Source: Neospora caninum Liverpool (Eukaryota > Apicomplexa > Conoidasida > Eucoccidiorida > Sarcocystidae). From it: a DNA stretch of 64,000 bases. The stretch spans positions 961,920-1,025,919 of the forward strand of contig NC_018395.1 in assembly GCF_000208865.1 (NCBI RefSeq), given 5' to 3'. A program made the position numbers and the translations under genes. The notes under the pieces were generated by a model that saw nothing but the letters and a program-made list of their open reading frames with translations, made no database searches and was not told the DNA's origin. Shown one piece after another: positions 22,468-32,268 of the stretch. The number at the start of each line of letters is the position of its first letter. Position 1 is the stretch's first letter.

Positions 22468-25389
22468 TTACGCGGGAGTGTCGCAAATGAGGCGAGGGGT
22501 GACAGTGGGAGGAAGCACAACAACGACATGAAGAAACAAATCCATACACGACGCATTTTTCCAGAGCCAATAGAGCGGCGTCTCGAGCAACGGTTCAACG
22601 CCTTGAACGAGGACGCGACAGCCTCGAGAGCGATACAGCGGTCGAACGGAGACAATCTCCCCCTCTGTGCTCAGCCCCTCGCTGTCATCCTCCCAGTCGT
22701 CGTCCGACGCGGTGGAGAGATCGCAGTCCTCGCTCCTGTCGGAAGCGTCGCCTTCTTCACTGCCAGAGAACCAGCCTTCCTCGGCGCTCTCTCTTTTCTG
22801 TCCTTCGTCTTCCCTGCCTCCCACTCTGGAAGACGGAAGCGACGCCGCGAGAACGCGCGTTCTGTCTCCTCGCCCCTCCATTGGGGGGTCGTGTGCCTGC
22901 CTTCGCGTTGCCGCCACGGACCCGGAGTCCAGGCGCGTGCGCCCGGCTCCAGTCCGCACTCGGCGCCAAGTCTTCCTGGGAAACAGTTGCTGCAACGTCG
23001 AGTGAAGGAGGTCACCGAGAGTGTAGAACGCGCCTGCCTCGGAATCCGCGCTGCGTGCACGGCGCGCCGAGCCTGGGAAGGCGCTCGCGATGTCATCTCG
23101 TTTCGAAGGAGCAGAGTTCCCGGACGGAAGCGGATCTGTCTCGCTGGTGCTCTGACTCCGCGGTCTGTCTTCTGCATGCGTTGTCTCCCGACCTCCTTTC
23201 CTTTCTCCTTCAGATCGAGACGACAGCCGCCCAGAGTCACTTTCACACAGCCCCGCGGCAGCCCCGTCCCCAGAGCCGTCGTCGCTCTTTCCATCGCCCC
23301 CACCTGAACCTGCCAGGCCTCGCGCATGCACGCGGGCGCTGGCCTCTGTCTCAGCTGCGGAGAAGACCGGCACCGCCGTGAGCATCGACATCAGCAAAGG
23401 CACTGCCTGTTTCTTTGAGCCCAACGTTTGCGTCGACGCACGCCCCCATCGCCTTCCTTCGCCACCACTTTCCTCCGCTTCTTCCGCGCCCCGAGCCGCG
23501 TCTCCACTCTCCGTCTCCCTTCGTCCCAGGACGCCTCGGGTGACAAAGTGCAAACGCACAGGAAGCCGGTGAACTGTGCCCTGGTCGGGTCTGCAGGCCT
23601 TCGTTCTGCCTTCTCGCCACCAGTCTCCCACTCCGTCCACAGGTGGAGCCCAACCTCGCGCCGCCCGGGATCTCGCGCGCGGGCCAGGGTGCCCGGGGCG
23701 GCGCTCCGGCTCACCCCCCTCCAGAGGTGCGACGGCCTCGAGATACGCAGCCAAGTCGGCAGTTCGAAAGGCGGCGAGAAGCGCGAGTTCGTCTGCCTTT
23801 GAGAGGTGATGGAAGGCCGCGGCCGACCCCGTAAGCAAGTAGGACGCCTGGCGCAGGTTGTTGAGGAACAGAGACTCGAACGCAGCCCACCCTTCGTAAG
23901 GCGTCGCCGCTGGAGGCAGAAGAAGAGACGGGGTCGGGCCGCGCTCCGCTGCATGGCCAGCAGCTCCGCCCCCTTTCTCTTCTTCGCTTCGGTCCACGAA
24001 GCCGCCTCCGCCTTTGACCTGTTCGCTTTGCGACGCCGAACTCGCGTTCGGTCGCGAAGCACTTGCGGACTCGCTTCCGGCCCTCGTCTCGCGTTCGCCT
24101 GCGTCGCCGTGCAAGCTGCGAGCGGCTGGAAGCGCGATGGGGGGCCGAGAGAGAGTGGCGGGCGAGGAGTGGAAGTGAAACGTTAGGGGCCAGGGAAGGG
24201 GGACCGACGCCCCACACGCTTCCGGCGGGCACACAGCGATCAGTTCTCCTGCCTCCGTCTCGGTCGAATTCCCTCTGTTCCTTCGCAGAGACGGTCGTCC
24301 GGTCCCCTGCCTCGTCCTCAAGTCGCGCGGCCTCCCGCCCTTGCCTTCCCCGTTTGCCCCTCTCGCGTTGGCGAGCCCCGCCGAGCGGCCAGAAGGTTCT
24401 CCCCCTGCGCCTTCGCTCCCGGCGTCTCTGGCGTCTGCGGCCTGTCTCCTTGCGCCTCGGGAGAGACTGTCTCCCTGGGCGCCCAGCCAGGGCGAACTAG
24501 GCCCCGCAGGCGACAGCTGACACGCTGTGAAGAGGTCGAAGGAGACACCCAGCGGCAGTCTCCAGTCCAGTGGAGAGCCCAGAAAGGAGAAGCAGGGCGA
24601 TGGCGCCCGCGCGGGGCCAGGGACTCCGGGGCTCTGTGTGGGGCGGAGAAAGAAGCGAAAGCGACTGACGCATTCGCTCACGATCTGCGGAAGGTACGAG
24701 GACCGAGGGAGAAAGAGAAAGAGCGGCGCAGGCAGCTGCAGAGAGGCAACCTCGGAAGATTCCAGCGCAATCTTCACCGGCAGACCACTCCGCAGAAGCC
24801 CCAGACGCAGCGAACTGCTGAACCGAGCGAGCGAACCCTCGCGAGACAGCCGAATGTATCTTGCCTCGTCTGTATCCCTGCGGAGTCGCCTGCGACCACC
24901 CCGAGGTGGAGGAGGCGCATGTGCATGCGACGGCCGCCGAGACTGCGGGTTGTCTCCGCGACGGCGGGACACCCTCGCCGGGGGCCGAGCTGAAGACTTG
25001 CTGCATGCAGTCGCTGGGGGGTCTGCAGGCCGCACTGAGACCGGCCGCACAGACAGCGAGGCCGAAGGCGGAAGAGAAGAAGCAGCGAGCGAAGACGAGA
25101 CAGAAGTGGAAGACGAAGAAGGAACGGGAGGAGCAGGAAACGCTTCTGGATTCGACGGTTTCTCTCCAAGGGTTCCGCGAGGGGGAAGCTTTAGCGTGCC
25201 TTGCCCCGCGTTCGTTTCTCGCAGCGAGGCCTTGTCCTCGCCACTCTCGCCTTCGTCTCGAAGCGACGCGTAGGCGCCCTCGGAATATCCACCTTCGCTC
25301 TCAGGTTCCGCCCGTGAGGCCTCCGCATGCGCGCGTGCGTTCGGGGCGGACAGAGCTTCAGGGTTATTGCCAGCGCTTCGCGGCTTCAT
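22468..25389 (-). CDS. ATG5: Autophagy protein 5 (ATG5), apicomplexan long form
   Basis: Core part of the ATG12-ATG5-ATG16 complex that promotes ATG8 lipidation; in apicomplexans this machinery serves apicoplast inheritance as well as autophagy. Single exon, 973 residues against about 275-300 in yeast and animals. Conserved blocks appear in order, separated by low-complexity inserts: the first ubiquitin-like fold at about 176-255 (SGLPVKIAL, then LFLFLPRSSYLPQI), LDWRLPLGVSFDLF near 278, PLPWPLTFHFHSSP near 405, the helical region near 505-540 (FESLFLNNLRQASYLL), second ubiquitin-like fold from about 603 (LPVRLHFVTRG) with YTLGDLLHSTLQQLFP near 790, and the C-terminal VLVQGVEPLLETPLYWL followed by DLFLHVVVVLP. 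The lysine that receives ATG12 in most eukaryotes is Arg513 here. Start 25389 was chosen for its context (gcgaaaATGAAG); the frame is open to 26010, but that extension is not ATG5-like and is probably leader. Confidence 0.88.
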   Translation of the reverse strand: MKPRSAGNNPEALSAPNARAHAEASRAEPESEGGYSEGAYASLRDEGESGEDKASLRETNAGQGTLKLPPRGTLGEKPSNPEAFPAPPVPSSSSTSVSSSLAASSLPPSASLSVRPVSVRPADPPATACSKSSARPPARVSRRRGDNPQSRRPSHAHAPPPPRGGRRRLRRDTDEARYIRLSREGSLARFSSSLRLGLLRSGLPVKIALESSEVASLQLPAPLFLFLPRSSYLPQIVSECVSRFRFFLRPTQSPGVPGPARAPSPCFSFLGSPLDWRLPLGVSFDLFTACQLSPAGPSSPWLGAQGDSLSRGARRQAADARDAGSEGAGGEPSGRSAGLANARGANGEGKGGRPRDLRTRQGTGRPSLRRNRGNSTETEAGELIAVCPPEACGASVPLPWPLTFHFHSSPATLSRPPIALPAARSLHGDAGERETRAGSESASASRPNASSASQSEQVKGGGGFVDRSEEEKGGGAAGHAAERGPTPSLLLPPAATPYEGWAAFESLFLNNLRQASYLLTGSAAAFHHLSKADELALLAAFRTADLAAYLEAVAPLEGGEPERRPGHPGPRARSRAARGWAPPVDGVGDWWREGRTKACRPDQGTVHRLPVRLHFVTRGVLGRRETESGDAARGAEEAEESGGEGRRWGRASTQTLGSKKQAVPLLMSMLTAVPVFSAAETEASARVHARGLAGSGGGDGKSDDGSGDGAAAGLCESDSGRLSSRSEGERKGGRETTHAEDRPRSQSTSETDPLPSGNSAPSKRDDIASAFPGSARRARSADSEAGAFYTLGDLLHSTLQQLFPRKTWRRVRTGAGRTRLDSGSVAATRRQAHDPPMEGRGDRTRVLAASLPSSRVGGREDEGQKRESAEEGWFSGSEEGDASDRSEDCDLSTASDDDWEDDSEGLSTEGEIVSVRPLYRSRGCRVLVQGVEPLLETPLYWLWKNASCMDLFLHVVVVLPPTVTPRLICDTPA

Positions 25390-26627
25390 TTTCGCCCCTT
25401 TCTCCTTCTCTCGCCTTCTTTGCACAGTCGGGGAGCGCGGCAAAAGGCTTTGCGAAGAAGGCGAAGGCCGACCGCACGACCGCGAGCACGTCTGGCTCAC
25501 CGGGGTGTACAGACACTCCAGCCGACGAGGGAAGCATGTGTTTTCGGACGCGAGACAGCAGCCGGCGTCTCTCTCGCATTTCTCTGTCGCTCTCCTAAAG
25601 GGCGGGTAACACAGAGAACCAAAACGGAGAAGCACATGCAAAGCCGCGAGAACCCCCCACACACACCGAAGAAGGTCTACAGGGGAAGAACGCGTGACGA
25701 AGCAGCAACACGATACAGGCGAGAGACACGCGCGACTCCACATGGCGAGAGACGGCCGCGCGAAGAAGTGACGCCAAACAAGAGAGGCAGTCCTGCGTCT
25801 GTGCCAAAGGGGATTGTAAGTCTGCGGGGTGTCTAGGGGGGTGACGAGGGGGTAGGAAAAGAGAAGGAGCGAGATAAATCTCGAGCGCGAAAAGAACGCG
25901 AAAACGGCTCTGGGAGTGCATGCAACACAGGATGGAGAACGAAAGGGCGAATGCAGAAAACGGAACGCACATTCTGCCAGTGTGCTCTTCAACGAGCTGC
26001 GTCGCCACATGGGTCAATGAACAGCGATGGAGATGCAAACCTTTAGTGAGGGCGGAAAGAAGAACAAAGGACGAATGCGCTCTGCAGACATATGCACGCA
26101 TACGTGTATTTACGTATGCATGTATCTCTATACGCATATATTAGATATGCGCATATATATATATATATATATATGTATAGCCCACTCATATATGCATATA
26201 TAGATGCGGCTGTACAGATGAAGAGGGGTAGACGCCGTGAGAGCTGAATAGATGCCACAGATGTTGTAAAGGCAGCTGGAGAGGACATGAATTGGGACCA
26301 AAATAGAGGGCGGCACGTGGCGAGAGGGGGAGAGAGACACAGAAATGACGAGAAACCGTCGGAGACACGTAAAGGTCGACAGACACGAACTCACCTTGCT
26401 GTCTCGCGCTTGCAACGTCCCGCGAAGAGGCGCCGTACTTGCGTGTCCTTTTCTTTCAAACACAGTCCCAGGGGCGAACGGCGAGCACCTAACTCTTCTT
26501 CATTGCAGGAATTACCGAGAAAGGATACACACCCCAGCTCGCAATCCACCTGCAACCTCTGTACAAACTTCCCCACAAACACATCCCTATCGTTTCAGGC
26601 AAATGCTCGCTTCTTTGTACGCATGTG

Positions 26628-26667
<40 letters not shown>

Positions 26668-26827
26668 TGTCTGGATACAGATTGGAGTAAGGAGAGAATA
26701 TCGCGTGGGAGGGTCTCCGGTTGCCGCAAGAGTTTTGCGTGGAACCAGCTGTTTCGGTTTACACGTGCATGCATGCACGTAGAGCGGAACGCCCAAATAC
26801 CCAAGGATACACGGAAACGAAGAGAAA
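25390..26827. other. ATG5 upstream region with two (TA)n tracts
   Basis: About 1.4 kb between the ATG5 start and the stop of the next minus-strand gene, so it should hold the ATG5 promoter and leader and the neighbour's 3' UTR. (TA)n tracts lie at about 26153-26175 and 26630-26664. The ATG5 frame remains open through 26010 but encodes hydrophobic, Cys-rich sequence with no family match. Confidence 0.45.
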
Positions 26828-28266
26828 TCACTCGATCGAGCTGGGCGTCGCCGGGTAGCGCGCGTAGAAGGCCGTGATGCTCGCGCCGTACACGTGCCAG
26901 GCGACGCCGAGGAAAAGCAGAAGGACGGTGGGCAAAAGAAGAAGAGCTTGTGTCCAGGGTGTCTGTACAGCGAACGTAGCGAGGCGTCTTTGAACGCAAA
27001 CGTAAGAAACAGAGAAGGCAGCACCGAAGCAAGTGGCGAGATGCGCGAAGGAAACTGCCCACGGGCACGCACGACAGGGACGGAACTTGACACTGGCTGT
27101 CTGCCTGTGTGCGTTCTGGGGCGACCTTCGACACCCCAAACGATTCAGGCTGAAAAGACCAGCGTCTGATCCACAACGGCAACTTGTCGCATTTCTTGTT
27201 TCCAGATGTGGTGTTGACTCATATCCAGCTGATCCAAATACAGGCTTACGTATAAATACAAACATACAGATCTAGACGACAGATTTAGAGACACATAGAT
27301 AGATGTAGATAGATACGGCTGCACTGAGTTTCATTTGCACGCATGCGGTGAGAATTCTGCCGTTTATCAAGAAACACATCGTTAGTGGCGATTTGTATGC
27401 GCAGATCCACACACCGACTGAATCGAGTCCGCCGCATGGAATACGTAGAAACAGATGAATTCAAATACAGCAAGACAAAGCTCAGGCATATCAATATACA
27501 TATATATATATATATCGACTATATTGTAATCTCATTCCGTGCATCCAGTATCTTTGGAGCTTATGTGATTCACGCGACTGGTAGAAGTTGTGCTTGGAGG
27601 TGTTGGATCATTCCGCACTGACAGAGCGCAAGCACTGTCAGATATGTGAACTCTCATCGCGTGTCTTCTCCCCTCCTCTTTTACTTTTCCTTTGTTTCCG
27701 CTCTTTCTGCGTCCTCTTGCTGGCCGTCTGTTTCCCTTCTGTCTCTCTTTTCCTTCCCTTACCAGAGAAGACCAGGAGAAGGGTGCGTCGGCGAGTTGTT
27801 CAGAGAGACTGCCGGCGTCCCTTGGTTTCCCGTCCTTTTTCTCTGGAAGTTTTGTTTCCGGATAAAACTCCGAGAATTCGAACTCGTCGTCCACGTCGTC
27901 GGGAATGAAAATGAAGGAGTCCTCAGCTCCTCGGGAATGGTCTCCTCCGTCAAACGCGATCTGTTCCGCTGTAGCTACACCTGAAGACGCCCGAGAGGGC
28001 GTCGAGAGGCCAGGCAACGCGTCGTCCACGTGTCCGAGTGAAGTGGGCGAGCGGCAGTGAAAAAAGGGAAGGAAGGGTCCAGGTGAGAGGCACAGAAGCG
28101 CGACGAGGAGAAACAGGACGTTGGCGGGCCGTGTGCTCCGATATCGGAGACAAAACGGAGACAAAACGGAAGAAATGAGGCGGGGGGGCGAGTGCGGAGA
28201 AGAGCAAGGTGTACATACAGACGAAGACGGCGTTCCACCCTGCATGTTTCCGCAGAAAAGGCACAT
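26828..28266 (-). CDS. Small predicted multi-pass membrane protein, unknown
   Basis: Two-exon model, 28266-27763 and 27115-26828, joined in phase 0 at CTG|GTAAGG, 263 residues. Exon 1 has a hydrophobic segment at about 48-68 (NVLFLLVALLCLS) that could be a signal anchor, followed by an acidic stretch (FIPDDVDDEFEF). Exon 2 has two hydrophobic segments, about 186-208 and 222-245, and ends with WHVYGASITAFYARYP near the C terminus. I do not recognise the family. The acceptor for exon 2 (CCCCAG) has a poor pyrimidine tract, so the junction, or an extra small exon, is uncertain; the C-terminal membrane segment itself looks real. An alternative in-frame ATG is at 28245. Confidence 0.45.
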
Positions 28267-31200
28267 CGTCAAGTCGATCTCATTTCATTCTCATCTGAGA
28301 CAGCACAGAAGAAGGAACGAGAACGAGCAAAAGCTGCAACACGGTTGCCTGCATTTCAATAGACCAGGCGCAAGCATTCTGCCTGTAGAATTTTGGGAGG
28401 CGAGACGCGAGACAGACGACGGAGCCAGGCGGCTAGGGAGAAAGGAAAGAGGAAGAAAAGCGAAGGACGAAAAGGGTGAAAGCAAAAGAACTGTTTCCCC
28501 TGTCTCTTTTAAGGAAGGAGAAGGCGAGAAAACAGGTGTCAGTAACTCTGGAGTTTCACAAGAGCGCTGACACTCAACGACTTGCGGCGGCAACGCCTAT
28601 AAAAACCTGAAAAAAAGAGCCGCCCTTTTTGAATTTGAGAGGAGCAGCGAAGCCGCAGCATTTTTGAAAAGCGTGCTTTCGATAAAAAGAGGAGAAAAGA
28701 TCTCTCGGAAAAGGGGCGAAAAGCGAGACAACGCGAAAGGAAAGAAAACAAGCGGTGGTCACTTTTCCGCGAAAAAAAACGCATGCAAAAAGAGCAGATT
28801 GCATACGGCAGCGTCCCGCATCTCTCTCTTTCTACAGACGCCAATACATATATATATCTATATATGCATATATAAATATGTATATATTCATGCTTGCTAC
28901 ATTCTTGTATATATTTGTATATACTTTTCTATGCATGCGTCTTTTGAGATAGACGTACAAATTCGTATAAAGGTAAGGAAAAGTTCTTCGGTGTGCACCA
29001 CCCACGCACGACGTCTCCGGGTCGACAAAAGCTCTGCCCTATCTGTGCATATGTGTGTCACCCAAGGGGGTATCTTCCTCCTTGTAGAAAACTGGTAACG
29101 AACATACATGAGCATATGTGTGTCACCCAAGTCTTTATCGTCCAACTTGTAGAGACTGTAAAGAGGTATGTCTGTTCTTCGCGGATTCAGTCACCGTACA
29201 CTCTGCTGCTTGGAGAGAGGTCGACAGCAAGCTCGCGTTTCGCTTTTTCTGTTTCATAGCAGAGCACGAGAGGCCCACATCACCTGTTGCATGCGGCAAC
29301 TGCAGCGCGTCTGTCGACATCTTTCCTGGCCTGGCTTTTTTCACCCACGGGAGAGTCGCGGGTATGCAGAGAAGGCCGAATCCCCCACAAACTCACCACG
29401 GCGAGGCGGGGGTGTAGAGACAGAGGAGCGTGCGAGAGACACTGGCGGTCTCTGCACGGCGTGAGGAGGCAGAAAAGAGGTTCGGGCTTCTGTTCCAAGA
29501 GAGTTGCATGCCCACAGTGAGACAACTATGAAAGGGGACGACAACTCCCCAACACTCACGGAGAGAGAAAGAACGGATTCCGCGGCGAGTGGCCAAAGGG
29601 AGTGCACACACATTCGCTATTTTCCGACAAGAAAAGAGGCCGAGACTGCGAGCGCATGACGAAGGAGCCTACAGAGAGAGAGTCAGCGCAAGTTTGAGAG
29701 AAAAAATAAACGAAAGAGATATATAGGCGTGTACACCGAGGCATGGAGATATACATATACAGACAGAGCGATGCGTACATATAACTCTACATTTTTACAT
29801 GTGTATGTCGGTAACTACACAGAGATGGACATGTACATATTCCATGTTGAGAGAGAAATCCACGGACATACATACATTTATACACACATACGTATTCTCT
29901 CTATGCGCACAGATAGAGACTTGAAAAGAAGTCTGTATATGGGCAGGAGATATCTCGACCTACTAAAGGAGAGACGATCCGAACCATGAGTATGCAGATA
30001 CGTTTTCCAATAAATGTGGAGGGCGTGGGATGTTTCAACAACAGGATGCAGATAAGGCCGAAAGCAGAAAAAGAAGAGAAGAACCTGGTTACAGAGAAAG
30101 AAAAAGGGTGCAACGTGACGACGTCTCCGCTGAGGAAGCGCCGATACTTCGACTACTTCTCGGTGGTCTCTCTGGCTGCTTGTTCCGTTCTGGTTCCAAC
30201 CACTTTTTCCTGACTGCCTGCCTCAAGGCTTTTGGAGATACCTTCTTGTCCTTTCTGTGAGGAAGGCTCAATCTCGCAAAGCATGCAACTTTGGTGGTCC
30301 CAGCGACTGGACCTGGACAAGAGGCAGGGCGTTCCTGTTGTTCTGTCTTCCTGGTCTTTTACAGCACTTTCATGAGACTTCCAGAAGTTGGTCATAGCGT
30401 GGATACAGACTACGTGAGACGCTTCCCAAGTGCTAATATCCGCGTGTAATCAAGTAACGTATTTGTGTACCGAATGACTCGTCCTCTATATCGATAAATG
30501 TCTCTTTGTTTCTCTATGTGTATCGATCTGCTAATATCTCTGTCAATCTGCCTAGAGAGGTGTATGTATATTAAACTTGTTCTTTGTTTTTCGAGCGGTC
30601 TTGCAATCCCTCACTGTCTCTATCGGTCTCCTCTCTCTCTCTGTATACCTCCGTTGCAGTTTGCGCAGCCCCGCTTTGGTGTGGAAATCTGTGCATCTAA
30701 GGTGATACTCAGTTTCATATTTTAGACGCTAACTTCCCGGCTAAACGTCACTTTTCTTTGGAGCACACTTCCCTTCTCGACGTTAGTATGATCTCAAAGT
30801 ACCAGAAGTCGCATGATCTATATACGGTATAACGCGATATTAGACCGAACCTGCATTCACCGCGCTCTTCTCCCTCGTCAGGTTTCTGCTCTTTTTCGTC
30901 TACTCGACCTTTTGCCCCATCTGCAGGCTTTTCCTCAGTTTCTACCGCTTTCACCGGAAACGCAAAGACAAACTTTTGCCGGTGTTTCTCTCTTCTCTCA
31001 GCCATGCAAAACGCATAGCCCCAATCGTCTCTTGTTTTTCTTCCTCTCCTCTGGAAGCGCCAAGAAAAGTTGTTCAGGCTGAGGTAAAGGTCTGCCCCCG
31101 AAAAGAAGCGAGGAGAAAACCAAAGCGAATATAACGAATCCCCCAGTCCTCTTTCTTTCTCACACTTTCTCTCTCTTCGCCTTCTTAATCCAAAGCGAAA

Positions 31201-32268
31201 CCATGTTTCCTCGTTTCTTCGCTGCAGGTTGCCGCCTATCGAAAGCACAGAACAGACACAGGAACGGGAAGAGAACGAGTGGGACCCGATGGAAAATTTG
31301 ATTCTCCACTTCTCCGTTTTCCCTTTTCTTTCTGAGGAAACAAATCGTTTTTCCTCCACGGCTCTCTGTTTTCCGGTGCTCATGCAGCCCCGCTATATCG
31401 CTCATGCTCTTCATTTCTGCTCATGTCGTAGGGTGTCTGTGCAGCTCTTGCGGGAGGCGAAGAACTTCGCTTGTTTCCAGCACGGAAAAGACCGGTTTTT
31501 CCAACGACCTTTCTTTTTTCAGCTGGTTTGAAGAGGGAAACGAGCAGCTTTTCGCTCTCTGCGTTAGCATCTTGTTCTCGCTTCTCCTGTCTGGTGACCG
31601 AAAGCGAGTGTCTCGTCGTCGCGTGTCTTTACGCTGCGACTCGTGGCCTCGACTTCCGCCTTCGGCTCACTTCTTCGCGGCGGCCCGCTGTGCCGGTGGC
31701 GCATTGAATCTTTTTAAACCTTTTTTCCTTTTTCCCTCGTTCCTCCTTGTGTCTTTCTCTCTTGGATGCTTCGTCCTTCGGGAGGTTTTTCTCCTTCGCC
31801 CTAGTCACGGTGCCTCTGTCGCTTCTACCCTCCTACCGAGCCTAGAACCGCCCCGCTTTTTCTTCCAGCTTTTTTTCTTCTTTCTCTTTTTCTCGGGCCG
31901 TCTTTCTGTGAACGAGAGCCTTCTTTCCATCTTCGGCTGGCGGTGCTTTTCCCTCCGTTTCTCTGTCGTGTTTTCGTTTCAAGACAGACTCGCGTTTTTC
32001 ACTCCTTCCTTCGCTTCCGCCTCTCGCCCGAGGCGGGCACCTCTGGCAACCCATTTCTTTCCTCGGCTGCCTTTCTGCTTCTTTTCCTCTTTTTCATTCT
32101 TGAAAAAAGGAGACCCCTATTCAAGTGGAGAGACAGTCTGAGCATCGGCTGGGGGAGGGTTGGCTGCCTGCTTTGTTTCTCATTTCCTCTCAACCTTCTC
32201 TTTCCCGCGCGGAGTACAGAAGAGGAAACAGAACTGCACGCTCATCCTTTATTAAAACGAGAGAGAAG
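28267..32268. other. Long divergent intergenic region
   Basis: About 4 kb between two divergent starts. It holds AT-rich stretches (28840-28950, 29720-29900) and, from about 30600 to 32200, long CT-rich sequence rich in TTTCTCTTC-type words that is probably the 5' leader and promoter of the plus-strand coiled-coil gene. Two imperfect copies of a tgtgtcacccaag-containing segment occur at about 29050-29105 and 29110-29165 (CATATGTGTGTCACCCAAG repeated 67 bases apart). No conserved coding sequence was recognised. Confidence 0.45.

Noticed and set aside
30748..31383. Minus-strand frame of 211 residues, Lys/Arg/Glu-rich
   Set aside because: Lies in CT-rich leader-like DNA upstream of the coiled-coil gene; the charged composition is simply the complement of a pyrimidine tract.
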